Positions 44,805-53,340 are shown, counted from the stretch's first letter. The stretch is DNA of 64,000 nt from Olsenella sp. oral taxon 807 (GCF_001189515.2 NZ_CP012069.2:806001-870000); one strand, 5' to 3'. A program made the numbers and translations. The notes: generated from the sequence alone by a model not told the origin.

Positions 44805-45254
44805 TTTTTTAGCATGTTGCTTTAGCATGTTGCCGACGGCGACGTGCGATATGGACTCGACATAGCCGAGCTCCATGCTCTTCTCGGCGATGAGCCGAAG
44901 CGTCCACCTGGCGTGACCCTCTGGCGGGTCCGTGTAGGTCAGGGCGACGATCTTCGCCTTGGCCTCGCCGTCTATCTTGACGTTTCCCGGCCTGCTGCGC
45001 GCCTTGCGCGCGAGCACGCCGTCGAACCCCTCCTCGACCAGCTTCCTCTTGAGGTTGTAGACTGTCTTGACCGTCGAGTGGTAGGCCCTTGCGGCCTCCG
45101 CGTCGGTCATCCGCAGGTCGGCGAACCCGCCCTGGTCGATCGCCAGCAGCAGGTTCGCCCGCTTGATCTCCGCGGCCCTGCCGCTTCCCCGGTTCACTCG
45201 CGCGAGCAGCTCCTCGCGCTCGCCCTGCGTCAGCTCAACTCTGTACTTGGTCAT
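44793..45254 (-). pseudogene. Truncated IS630-type transposase (N-terminal HTH part)
   Basis: 153 aa beginning MTKYRVELTQGEREELLARV, followed by a homeodomain-like HTH (MTDAEAARAYHSTVKTVYNL), then DPPEGHARWTLRLIAEKSME and ISHVAVGNMLKQH. This is the N-terminal region of IS630-family transposases; the catalytic DDE domain is absent. The last residues (KKGAS) and the stop are supplied by MITE copy C. Two adjacent copies of CAACATGCTAAA precede the junction. A free-standing regulator is less likely. Confidence 0.75.
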
Positions 45255-45336
45255 GGGATGTCCCTCCTTACGGTTGCGATTACAGGATATCCCATAACCT
45301 TTGATAAGTAAATTAGTACTTAACTAATCACTAGAC

Positions 45337-45951
45337 ATGAATCGCCAGGTGTACCTCGACCGCACCCTTAAGCTCCACGATACCGATCTCATCAAGGTGG
45401 AGACTGGCGTGCTGCGTTGTGGGAATTCGAGCTTGCTCGGGCTGGCGCGAAACAAGATCGCATCGGAGGATGTGGAAGAACGGGCGCTCGCTCGTCTCCC
45501 TCAACCTGGAGAGCAAGGTGTGCTCCATCACGGCTGAAGACGAGCTGTACAACTCTTTCAGGGATAGGGTCTCTCCGGAGGGCAGGACGTATATGTTCCT
45601 CGACGAACCTCAGAGTATCGAGTGGTGGCAGACGCCCTGGACTTAGGCCATTAGGTCATTCTTGGGCGTCTACAGGCCGACTGATATGGGACATTTGTCC
45701 GAGAACGCCGTCTACCTGCAGTTCCTCTGCAGGGGATGGTACGTGCACGTGGGCAAGCTCTACGAGAGGGAGGGCGACTTCGTTGTCGTCAAGGATGAGA
45801 GAATCGTGTACTTCCAGGTTACGGACGAAATGCTGCCCGAGGCGATACGAGAACGGGAGCTCAAGCCACTTCGCTCGATCCGCGACTCATACGAGAAGCT
45901 CATCGTGGTGCGGCAAGGGAGATACGAGTCAGATATCGGTGGGATCAAAAT
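45337..45951 (+). pseudogene. Decayed AAA+ ATPase of the DUF4143 type
   Basis: Three pieces of one protein. 45337-45480 reads NRQVYLDRTLKLHDTDLIKV then TGVLRCGNSSLLGL, where the Walker A lysine has become Asn. After a frameshift, 45490-45643 reads EDELYNSFRDRVSPEGRTYM and FLDEPQSIEWWQ (Walker B), ending at a stop. 45662-45951 has the C-terminal domain: GHLSENAVYLQFLCRGWYVH and VGKLYEREGDFVVVKDERIV. About 200 residues are missing between the second and third pieces. MITE copy D cuts off the 3' end. Confidence 0.82.
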
Positions 45952-46618
45952 GAGGCTTCGTGAGCTCGTGTGGGTGGATGGTTGCATCACCGCCCCGGTG
46001 GCATGGACCTCAGGTCCGGGCACCTGAGCATCACGAGGGCCATGGGCCCTCGACGTCGTGGGACCCATGGCCCCGCCCGGTCGCGCGAGCGGCCGTGGGT
46101 ATGCAGGAGTGTACACAGATCGGCGAAAACAGGCTCTCGGCGCAACCACCGCCCGCATGCAGAATGCGCCTTTCCGTGACGTCGCCCGCCCAGAGTGCGC
46201 CTTTCTGTCACGTCGCGGTGGCGTCGCCGGCGCAGAGCGCGCTTTTCCGTGAGACGGCGGTTGCAGACTGCGCTTTTACGTGAGACCGTCTGCGCAGAAT
46301 GCGCCTTTGCGTGAGGTGGCTCGACGTTTGCGCAGGTAAGGAAAAGCACACTCTACGGAAAAGCGCATTCTGGGCGCGAACCCTCACGGAAAAGCGCATT
46401 CTGCAACCGGACCCTCACGGAAAGGTGCACTCTGCGCGACTGCCCGCATGCAGACCGCGCCCTTTGGTGAGGCCCACACGCAAAGTGCGCCTTTCCGTGA
46501 GAGTGACACCCCCAGAGCGCGTCTTTCCGTGAGTCGCCGGTTGCAGAGTGGGGCACCTGTGTACACTGTTGCGACGCGATTCGCCGAGGCGTCAACCCAC
46601 ACTAACCCCCGAAGAGCC
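45952..46618 (+). mobile_element. MITE-like element, copy D (667 bp)
   Basis: Left end GAGGCTTCGTGAGCTCGTGT, right end TAACCCCCGAAGAGCC. Flanked by a perfect 8-bp duplication ATCAAAAT (45944-45951 and 46619-46626). Palindrome half-sites TGTACACAGAT (46110) and ACCTGTGTACA (ending 46565) bracket array 4 of the 20-nt repeat. It is the closest relative of copy A, and it truncates the decayed DUF4143 gene. Confidence 0.9.
46157..46556. repeat. Array 4 of the CAGARTGCGCYTTTCCGTGA repeat (about 13 copies)
   Basis: Five plus-form copies, core CGTTTGCGCAGGTAAGGAAA near 46325, four minus-form copies, then three plus-form copies and a truncated one. Nested within MITE copy D. Confidence 0.9.
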
Positions 46619-46775
46619 ATCAAAATCCTGTCGGTTAGGGACTTCTTCCTGGGCTCGCTGCTCTGATGGAGGCGGGAGTCGAAGCGAAATTGTCGAAAAG
46701 TGGCGTCCCTAAGGCTGTCTTGCATACGAATCCGAGTCACTCCGCCGCACTCGTCGTGGTAAAGTATTCCTCATC

Positions 46776-46866
46776 AAAAGGGGGCTGGCGCACGCCGGCT
46801 GAGATAGGGCCTAATGCGGCCCTGACCTTCGAACCTGATCTGGGTAATGCCAGCGTAGGGACCACG
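46776..46866 (+). promoter_or_regulatory. TPP riboswitch (THI box)
   Basis: The canonical TPP aptamer blocks are present in order: GGGGGCTGGCGCACGCCGGC, CTGAGATAGGGCC, CCCTGACC, GAACCTGATCTGGGTAATGC and CAGCGTAGGGA. It lies 76 nt upstream of the thiamine-binding/ABC operon and should repress it when thiamine pyrophosphate is plentiful, probably by hiding the ribosome site since no terminator hairpin is evident. The 150 bp between MITE D and the aptamer hold no gene. Confidence 0.95.
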
Positions 46867-46941
46867 GCACGTGTACGGCGCGGGTCCCAGTGATAAGCGG
46901 GGACGCCTACGATGCGCTTGCCCCGCAGAAGGGGAGTGCCT

Positions 46942-47280
46942 ATGAACTGCTCTGTTGCCCTACAGTACCTTCCCATGAACGTGGGGTCGGACGACGAGGT
47001 CTGTCGCATCGTGGACGAGGTCATCGCCGTCATCGACGAAAGCGGTCTCGACTACTACGTGGGACCCTTCGAGACGACCGTCGAGGGGGACTTCGACTCC
47101 TGCATGGCACTCGTCAAGCGTTGCATCGAGGCGGGGGCCGCAGCGGGTTGCGCCGAGAGCGCGAGCTACGTCAAGGTCTCGTATCGCCCGACAGCTGATG
47201 TCATGAGCACCGGACGCAAGATCGGCAAGTATCATCCAGGCGATCCTGACCTCGTCACGAGGGAGGCAGACGTTGCATAG
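46942..47280 (+). CDS. Thiamine-binding domain protein (YkoF/MTH1187 type)
   Basis: 112 aa: MNCSVALQYLPMNVGSDDEV, GLDYYVGPFETTVEGDFDSC, and a C-terminal helix-strand half. It matches the small thiamine/HMP-binding family often encoded with ThiXYZ transporters. The ATG at 46942 has AAGGGGAG upstream and follows the TPP riboswitch. It overlaps the permease start by 8 nt. A cytoplasmic binding or regulatory role for the pyrimidine moiety is inferred from family and context. Confidence 0.85.
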   Translation: MNCSVALQYLPMNVGSDDEVCRIVDEVIAVIDESGLDYYVGPFETTVEGDFDSCMALVKRCIEAGAAAGCAESASYVKVSYRPTADVMSTGRKIGKYHPGDPDLVTREADVA

Positions 47281-48088
47281 TGAGGGGTCCTCTCGCCCAC
47301 GTCCGCCCGATGCCTTACCAAGCCCCACACCCTCTCGCGTTCGTCGTGCGGTGATCCCGCCCGCGACGGTAGCGGTGCTTTTGCTCGCATGGCAGCTTGT
47401 CGTGGCCGCAGGTATCGTGCCCAACTTCCTCCTGCCAAGTCCTACACAGGTGTTGGCCGCACTCGCCTCTGATGCGGTGTTGCTCGCCGACCATGCCGCA
47501 ACCACACTCGCCGAGTCTGTCCTCGGGCTTCTCATCGGCTGTGCCGTGGGCTTTGCCTTCGCCGTCCTCATGGACCGCTTCGAGATCGTTTACCTAGCCT
47601 TCAGCCCGCTCATCACCGTGTCGCAGACGGTCCCCACCGTCGCCATCGCGCCGCTTCTGGTGCTCTGGCTGGGCTATGGCCTCGCACCCAAGGTGGTGCT
47701 CGTCGTGCTCACTACCTTCTTCCCGATCACAGTCTCGCTCGTCAGTGGCTTTCGGTCGGTGGACCCGGATCTCATAGACCTCATGCGCACGATGAACGCG
47801 ACGTCAGCTCAGATCTTCTGGCAGGTCAAGATACCTACGGCGGCCGAGCAGTTCTTCAGTGGCCTCAAGATAAGCGCAACCTATGCCATCGTGGGAGCCG
47901 TGATCGCCGAGTGGCTGGGCGGCTTCTCGGGTCTGGGCGTCTACATGACACGTGTGCGCAAGTCGTTCGCCTATGACAGGATGTTTGCCGTGATCGCGCT
48001 CATCTCCGCGCTGTCACTCGCCCTCATGGGTGCGGTGGGTGCGATCCAGCGTATCTGCATGCCCTGGAAGAGGGCAGAAAGGAAGTAA
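47273..48088 (+). CDS. thiX: ABC transporter permease (thiamine-precursor, NitT/TauT type)
   Basis: 271 aa, about six membrane helices, with the BPD-transport EAA loop DLMRTMNATSAQIFWQVKIP then TAAEQFFSGLKIS. TTG at 47273 has GGGAGG six bases upstream and overlaps the previous gene by 8 nt. Together with the neighbouring THI5-like binding protein and ATPase, and behind a TPP riboswitch, import of hydroxymethylpyrimidine or a related thiamine precursor is likely. Confidence 0.88.
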   Translation: MHSEGSSRPRPPDALPSPTPSRVRRAVIPPATVAVLLLAWQLVVAAGIVPNFLLPSPTQVLAALASDAVLLADHAATTLAESVLGLLIGCAVGFAFAVLMDRFEIVYLAFSPLITVSQTVPTVAIAPLLVLWLGYGLAPKVVLVVLTTFFPITVSLVSGFRSVDPDLIDLMRTMNATSAQIFWQVKIPTAAEQFFSGLKISATYAIVGAVIAEWLGGFSGLGVYMTRVRKSFAYDRMFAVIALISALSLALMGAVGAIQRICMPWKRAERK

Positions 48089-48090
48089 GC

Positions 48091-49152
48091 ATGGACTTTT
48101 CGACCAAGCTTAGCAGGCTGTCCCGGAGAGGCTTCGTCCACGGCGTCGGTGCTCTCGTTGCTTCGGCGGCGCTCGCCGGCTGCGGGGCGTACGATAACGC
48201 CGTCTCCGGAGACTCCAAGGGTTCGGGCTCAGGTTCCTCCCAAGAGACGACCAAGATCAGCTTCTGTTTGGACTACACGCCCAACACCAACCATACGGGC
48301 ATCTACGTTGCCCAAGACAAGGGGTACTTTGCCGACGAGGGCCTTGAGGTCGAGATTATCCAGCCATCCGAGGGTACCGCTGATCCCGTCATCGGCTCGG
48401 GTCAGGCCCAGATGGGCGTGAGCTACCAGGACTACATTGCCAACGACCTCTCCTCCGCCTCTCCCATTCCCGTCACAGCGGTAGCCGCCATCATCCAACA
48501 CAACACGAGCGGCATCATGAGCCGCAAGGAGGATGGGGTCACGAGCGCCAAGGGCATGGAGGGTCGCACGTACGCCACCTGGGACATGCCCATCGAGCAG
48601 GCTACCATCAAGCGGGTGGTCGAGTCCGACGGTGGTGATTACTCCAAGGTCAAATTGGTGCCCTATACCGTGGACGACGAGGTGAGCGGTCTCAAGGCCA
48701 AGCTGTTCGACACCGTGTGGGTGTATGAGGGGTGGGCCGTCCAGAACGCGGCCGTTCAGGACTATCCGGTGAACTATTTCTCGTTCATCTCGATGGACGA
48801 GGTGTTTGACTTCTATACGCCGGTCATTGCCGCAAACAATGACTTCATCACCCACAAGCCTGAGGCCGTCAGAGCCTTCCTGCGTGCTGCCAAGAGGGGT
48901 TACGAATTTGCCGTGAGTGACCCTGGTGCCGCTGCGGACATACTCTGCACGGCCGTGCCCGAGCTCGACAGCGCGCTCGCGCACCGGAGTGCCCAGTTCT
49001 TGGCGAGCCAGTACCAGGCGGAGGCACCGACCTGGGGCGTCATCGACGGGGGGCGTTGGGCCCGCTACTACCAGTGGCTGAACGACAACAACCTGATCGA
49101 AAGGCATATCGACGTCAATGCCGGGTGGACGATGGACTATCTGGAGCGATAG
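48091..49152 (+). CDS. thiY: NMT1/THI5-like substrate-binding lipoprotein
   Basis: 353 aa. Signal peptide LSRRGFVHGVGALVASAALA with lipobox LAGC. The mature part matches the NMT1/THI5 family: ISFCLDYTPNTNHTGIYVAQ, GYFADEGLEVEIIQPSEGTA, and GSGQAQMGVSYQDYIAND. Binds pyrimidine thiamine precursors outside the membrane. Starts 2 nt after the permease gene. Confidence 0.9.
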   Translation: MDFSTKLSRLSRRGFVHGVGALVASAALAGCGAYDNAVSGDSKGSGSGSSQETTKISFCLDYTPNTNHTGIYVAQDKGYFADEGLEVEIIQPSEGTADPVIGSGQAQMGVSYQDYIANDLSSASPIPVTAVAAIIQHNTSGIMSRKEDGVTSAKGMEGRTYATWDMPIEQATIKRVVESDGGDYSKVKLVPYTVDDEVSGLKAKLFDTVWVYEGWAVQNAAVQDYPVNYFSFISMDEVFDFYTPVIAANNDFITHKPEAVRAFLRAAKRGYEFAVSDPGAAADILCTAVPELDSALAHRSAQFLASQYQAEAPTWGVIDGGRWARYYQWLNDNNLIERHIDVNAGWTMDYLER

Positions 49153-49974
49153 GTGAAAGATAGGGTGAGTGCTGACGTGGGATCGAGCCGGGGTAAGGGT
49201 GGAAAGGGGACCTATGCCCTCGAGGCCCGCCACCTCACGCTCTCATGGGACGGAGGGGTCCACGTCATTGTCCATGACGTTTCCCTCAGGCTCGGCGTCG
49301 GTGAGGTCGTGTGCCTGGTGGGGCGGTCCGGTTGCGGCAAGACGACCATCATGCACGCGCTCTCGGGCCTGTCGCGTCCCCTAAAGGGCAGTGTCTGCCT
49401 GCACGGCGAGGACGTGACGGGTATCCCCGGCCGCGTCAGCTACATGCTGCAGAAGGACCTGCTCCTTCCCAGCAAGCGCATCATCGACAACGTCTGCCTG
49501 CCTCTGGTGCTCGGTGGCATGAGCGTCTTGGACGCGCGGGCCAAGGCCGAACCCCTCTTCGAGCGCTTTGGGCTTGCGGGCACGCAGCGCCGCTGGCCAG
49601 ACGAGCTCTCTGGTGGCATGCGGCAGCGGGCGGCATTCTTGCGCACGTATCTTATGGGAAACGACGTCGTTCTGCTCGACGAGCCCTTCTCCGCACTCGA
49701 TGCCCTCACGCGCACGGACTTGCGGGGTTGGTACTGCAACATGGCGCGTGAGCTGGACATCGCAACCCTTGCCATCACGCATGACGTGGACGAGGCCGTC
49801 ACGATGGCTGGCCGTATCTACGTGTTGGGAGGCGACCCCTCGCATGGAGAGCCCAGTCGTGTGGTTGCACAGGTCAAGGTGGGGCGGCCACAGGCGACCG
49901 CAGACGCAGGGGAGTTCGCCCTCACGCCTGAGTTTCTGGCCGCCAAGCGCGAGGTGCTTGCGTGTTTGGGCTAA
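49153..49974 (+). CDS. thiZ: ABC transporter ATP-binding protein (thiamine precursor)
   Basis: 273 aa: Walker A LVGRSGCGKTTIMHAL, Q-loop MLQKDLLLPSKRI, signature LSGGMRQRAAFLRTY, Walker B VVLLDEPFSALDALTR, H-loop AITHDVDEA. GTG at 49153 abuts the thiY stop. Completes the ThiXYZ set. Confidence 0.92.
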   Translation: MKDRVSADVGSSRGKGGKGTYALEARHLTLSWDGGVHVIVHDVSLRLGVGEVVCLVGRSGCGKTTIMHALSGLSRPLKGSVCLHGEDVTGIPGRVSYMLQKDLLLPSKRIIDNVCLPLVLGGMSVLDARAKAEPLFERFGLAGTQRRWPDELSGGMRQRAAFLRTYLMGNDVVLLDEPFSALDALTRTDLRGWYCNMARELDIATLAITHDVDEAVTMAGRIYVLGGDPSHGEPSRVVAQVKVGRPQATADAGEFALTPEFLAAKREVLACLG

Positions 49975-50016
49975 CGTGCCGCCCGGCACGCGAGTGTGGG
50001 GCGCATTGCCCGCGAC

Positions 50017-50051
50017 GCGAGCGCACACCAGGCCGTGTGGTGTGCGCTCGC
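50017..50051. terminator. Strong hairpin between convergent genes
   Basis: Perfect 14-bp stem GCGAGCGCACACCA / TGGTGTGCGCTCGC with a 7-nt loop, in the 111-bp gap between the thiZ stop and the convergent hydrolase stop. No T-tract follows on either side, so it is a probable but atypical bidirectional terminator. Confidence 0.55.
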
Positions 50052-50085
50052 TCCCCACGTCGCCACGCGCCTGGTTCTACAGGCA

Positions 50086-51300
50086 TCATGGCATCATGAC
50101 CAGGCGCTTGTAGACGTCAAGTCCCGCCACCAGGATGGACTCGTCAAAGTCGAAGCGGTCGGAGTGTAGGGGAATGCCCGTACCCGTGCCCAGGAGTAAA
50201 AACATGCCAGGCAGCCACTGCTGGTACCAGGCGAAGTCCTCAGCGATGAGAAGGGGTTCGGGCAAGGTCTTGAGCTCGATGTCGTCCATTGCGAGCCACT
50301 CGCGGCTGCGCACGTAAAGATTCTCGTCGTTCACAACGGGTGGGTAACCTTCCGAGAGGCTCACAAGTGCCTCGCACCCTCGCGGCTCGGCTGCATCGCG
50401 AGCAATCCGAGGTAGTTCGGCGCTCACGCGTCTACCCATTGTGGTTGAGAAGGTCCGAAGTGAGCCCTCGAGGCGCGCACTCGCGGCGATTTGGTTTCTC
50501 ACCTCGCCGGCCTCCATGCGGCCGAACTTGAGCAGGCATGCCTCCTCGAGTCGGCACTCGTCCATGGAGGCATAGGCACGTCCAAGAAAGTCACAGCAGG
50601 CCTCGAGTGCGTCGGCACCGTCTTCGGCCCTCGCGATGTGGGAGGCTCGACCGGAGAAGGACACGCTCACCTCCCTCGAGGAGGCGAGAAGCGCCCCTGC
50701 CCTGCTCGCGAGCGCAGCACGTGGCAGCTCGGGCCACAGGTGGAAGCCATAGATCCTGTCCACGCCCAAGCGTTCGAAGACACCGCTCTCGCACACCGCC
50801 TTGGCGCCTCCCGTCGTCTCCTCCGCAGGCTGGAACACCAAGAGCAGCGAGCGCGGCAGCCTGTCCAGGTGGTCCGCCAGCCACCAGGCAAGCCCGAGGA
50901 CCATGGACATGTGCCCATCATGGCCACAGGCGTGCATCCTTCCGGGGTGTGTCGATGCGTACGCGACGCCCGTCCGCTCGCTCACGGGCAGTGCGTCCAT
51001 ATCTGAGCGTATGGCCGTGGCATGGGTCGTCCCCAGGTCAAAGTGGCAGCATACGCTCGAGCGACTGGGCGAGAACACCGTGGCCCTTGCTTGGATGCTT
51101 CTACCTGTGGAGTTGCGGTTTGCCCGCTCGGACACGCTCTCAAGCTCGCGTGTCACGTAGGCGATCGTCTTTGGCAGGTCGAAGTCGAGTTCGGGGATCT
51201 GGTGCAGGTCACGGCGAAACCTCCGCAACCGGTCTAATTCCATATCCGCCCCGCCTGCCATGGTACTCGCCACGCCCCTGCCGTCATCTGTCTCGCACAT
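50086..51300 (-). CDS. M20-family amidohydrolase/aminoacylase
   Basis: About 404 aa. N-terminal LRRFRRDLHQIPELDFDLPK and metal-site segments RSDMDALPVSE, HACGHDGHMSMVLGLAWWL, FQPAEETTGGAKAVCESG match the M20D (HipO/AbgB-like) peptidases that cleave N-acyl amino acids or short amides. All usual metal ligands appear present. The start is set at ATG 51300 (GGGGG upstream); an in-frame start at 51327 is possible. Single gene, convergent with thiZ. Confidence 0.9.
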   Translation of the reverse strand: MCETDDGRGVASTMAGGADMELDRLRRFRRDLHQIPELDFDLPKTIAYVTRELESVSERANRNSTGRSIQARATVFSPSRSSVCCHFDLGTTHATAIRSDMDALPVSERTGVAYASTHPGRMHACGHDGHMSMVLGLAWWLADHLDRLPRSLLLVFQPAEETTGGAKAVCESGVFERLGVDRIYGFHLWPELPRAALASRAGALLASSREVSVSFSGRASHIARAEDGADALEACCDFLGRAYASMDECRLEEACLLKFGRMEAGEVRNQIAASARLEGSLRTFSTTMGRRVSAELPRIARDAAEPRGCEALVSLSEGYPPVVNDENLYVRSREWLAMDDIELKTLPEPLLIAEDFAWYQQWLPGMFLLLGTGTGIPLHSDRFDFDESILVAGLDVYKRLVMMP

Positions 51301-51401
51301 CCTGTTGCCCCCATACCCCGTTCGCACAGCCCATACCGATCACACGTCGTATTCTAGATGATTCTGGTCCGTCTGCGGCAAGCCCCTCAGTGTGCGCCTT
51401 C

Positions 51402-52691
51402 TTAGCCAAACAGGTGTCTGATGACTTTCAGTCGTGGTGCGGCATTGGCAAGGATGCGCCCTGCCATACCCTCCGCCTCAGCTGAGGGAAATGCGATATT
51501 GGGGCTCTCCAATCCATGAAGTACCTCGTTGACGGCATGGTCGAAATCGTCGAGGTCAATTCCCAAGTCAAGCGCAATCGAGAGAAGGTCCCTCTCATCG
51601 ATATCATCCAGGAGCCTGTGCGTGCCAATGACAAAGGGCATATTCGATGAGTAGCCGGTCAAGGGTATGCAGATGACATCGTACATTGGAGTAAGCCTAC
51701 GGTCGGTCCAACGCTCGTTATAGAGAAGGGCATGGTTCTTGAGGTGCGCGTCTGAATTGCCGATGGCAAAGTCAAATACCAGTCTCTTGGCAAGTTCGAT
51801 TCTGTCGGCGATGGGATTCGATGAACCCTCATCGATTACGTTAGCCATCATGAGCGGATAATCCGCATCGACCGACTCGGGTTGATACTTGAGGTAGGGT
51901 CCTAGTCCCAGCGCCTGACAGAAATCCTCCTGATGAAGACGGAGGAGGAACCTCTCGTCTGCTGAGCCTGTCCAACGCCGGTCGAAGCGTTCGATCGCTA
52001 TCGCGCCATGAAGGCTAGGCACTCGAGTCACCCTTGCGGTGTCGATCTCACATGCAGAGGAGAGTAAAGAACATACAAGCTCATTCTCGGCAATATCCTC
52101 CTCTCCCCTACGCGACATCTTGATGATATGTGTTGAGGGAGCTGTTCCACGCGGGATCAGCCACTCGTCTGTAGCTGCGGTTTCTGCGCACAGTCCTTCA
52201 GGCAAGCACCATGCCACCTTTGACTGTGCGCCTGCAAGTGACAGGCGTGTCGAGCTCGCTATCTCAGTGGCCATGCGGAGCGGGTTCTCGTTCATGGCAG
52301 CAAGTACGGAGCGATCGAGTGTGTCATATCGTGGGTTATACTCGTCGGGGCGTACCCGCTCGGATACGAATGTAAGTGCCCCTATACTCTCGCAGCCAAG
52401 ACGTTCAAGTATGGACAGATAATCGCTACGTGGTACCTGATACATCTTGGCGAGGTTTGAGTAGACTTCGCCCTCAGGGAGCATACCTTGGAAAAAGGGA
52501 TTAAACTCCTCCGCTGTATAAGGTGTGTGGTCAAGAGGTAGGCGCATCGATATACCGAGGTCACCTGTACCCTGTGTTCGTACGAGGAATTCCTTGTCAT
52601 AGGTAAAGCGAGCGTCTACGCCTGGCCCATGTTCGATTTTGCCAAGTAGCTCACGCCTTCTCAGTATGTTGCGATAGACGAGGATGGCCAT
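51402..52691 (-). CDS. hipA: HipA-family serine/threonine kinase toxin
   Basis: 429 aa. N-terminal HipA domain (GISMRLPLDHTPYTAEEFNP, FFQGMLPEGEVYSNLAKMYQ), then SLAGAQSKVAW, the ejectable P-loop-like segment, and catalytic NSDAHLKNHALLY with LTPMYDVICIP for metal binding. HipA kinases phosphorylate tRNA synthetases and induce dormancy. Length is normal and no key residue looks missing. It directly follows the HTH antitoxin gene (adjacent stop and start). Confidence 0.93.
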   Translation of the reverse strand: MAILVYRNILRRRELLGKIEHGPGVDARFTYDKEFLVRTQGTGDLGISMRLPLDHTPYTAEEFNPFFQGMLPEGEVYSNLAKMYQVPRSDYLSILERLGCESIGALTFVSERVRPDEYNPRYDTLDRSVLAAMNENPLRMATEIASSTRLSLAGAQSKVAWCLPEGLCAETAATDEWLIPRGTAPSTHIIKMSRRGEEDIAENELVCSLLSSACEIDTARVTRVPSLHGAIAIERFDRRWTGSADERFLLRLHQEDFCQALGLGPYLKYQPESVDADYPLMMANVIDEGSSNPIADRIELAKRLVFDFAIGNSDAHLKNHALLYNERWTDRRLTPMYDVICIPLTGYSSNMPFVIGTHRLLDDIDERDLLSIALDLGIDLDDFDHAVNEVLHGLESPNIAFPSAEAEGMAGRILANAAPRLKVIRHLFG

Positions 52692-52955
52692 TCAATGCCC
52701 CCTCACTCGAGCAAAGAGATCGATTCCCATCGTCTTGCAGATACGTATAACCTGCTTGATGTTACCGCCTGCGATTCCTCGTTCCATCTCGCTTATGAAG
52801 CGGGGAGAACATCTGCACGCTCGGGCGAGCTGAGTTTGGGTGAGTCCGAGTTCCAGTCTGCGTGCGCGCATTATCTTTCCCAGATCGTCAGCTCCGGAGA
52901 GCTTCCCATCCGGGTTGCGAGGCTTGGGGGGAAGTGATAGCCGTATAGTGTCCAT
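52692..52955 (-). CDS. hipB: HipB-like HTH antitoxin
   Basis: 87 aa. Xre-type HTH LGKIMRARRLELGLTQTQLA followed by CRCSPRFISEMERGIAGG; C-terminal strand GIDLFARVRG resembles the beta-lid of HipB. It neutralises and co-represses with HipA. Its promoter region carries two TTCCCAAATGGGATGAT sites. Confidence 0.92.
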   Translation of the reverse strand: MDTIRLSLPPKPRNPDGKLSGADDLGKIMRARRLELGLTQTQLARACRCSPRFISEMERGIAGGNIKQVIRICKTMGIDLFARVRGH

Positions 52956-52991
52956 CTGTTCCTCCTACATCTACTGTACGGTGAGAGCGTA

Positions 52992-53047
52992 TTCCCAAAT
53001 GGGATGATACCCAAATGTTCAATGTATATTTTCCCAAATGGGATGAT
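52992..53047. promoter_or_regulatory. Twin operators of the hipBA operon
   Basis: Two identical 17-bp sites TTCCCAAATGGGATGAT at 52992-53008 and 53031-53047 (39-bp period), each with palindromic core TCCCA-AA-TGGGA, and a half-site CCCAAATG at 53010 between them. They begin 37 bp upstream of the hipB start. This is the expected layout for cooperative HipB binding. Confidence 0.8.
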
Positions 53048-53056
53048 ATGGAAAGA

Positions 53057-53340
53057 AGGACTCCTCGCGGTTTTTTGGTGGGTAGCACGGGCTAGGGCGG
53101 AGCGCAGGCGAGGGCGTCGAGCGACAGGCGCCCAGCCCGGGGAAGATCACGGTGGCGAGGTGCCCCACGATGCGAACCCCCCGGCGGCCCTCTTGACGGG
53201 CGGCGTGAGCGGGTTGGCCCCCCCGAGGCGGGCCGACGGCGTTCCCGGCGGACTCCCGCTCGCCTGCGCTCGCCCGTCTCGGTCGACTCAGGCCGCCGCT
53301 GACGGCGATTCGCTTCTGTATCCTGTTGTTTCAGCTCGCG
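53057..53340. mobile_element. Solo IS end and very GC-rich remnant
   Basis: CTCCTCGCGGTTTTTTGGTG followed by GGTAGCAC (53061-53088) closely matches the end of the ISL3-type element at 63225 (CCCTCACGGTTTTTAGTGGG then TAGCAC). The following ~250 bp (to about 53340) are much more GC-rich than their surroundings and contain no supportable gene; a minus frame reads VGHLATVIFPGLGAC. Likely the residue of an insertion sequence. Confidence 0.5.

Noticed and set aside
44418-44825. 135-aa ORF within MITE copy C, and a similar ORF on the opposite strand
   Set aside because: Equivalent frames in copies A, B and D are not conserved as proteins; the element shows nucleotide, not codon, conservation.
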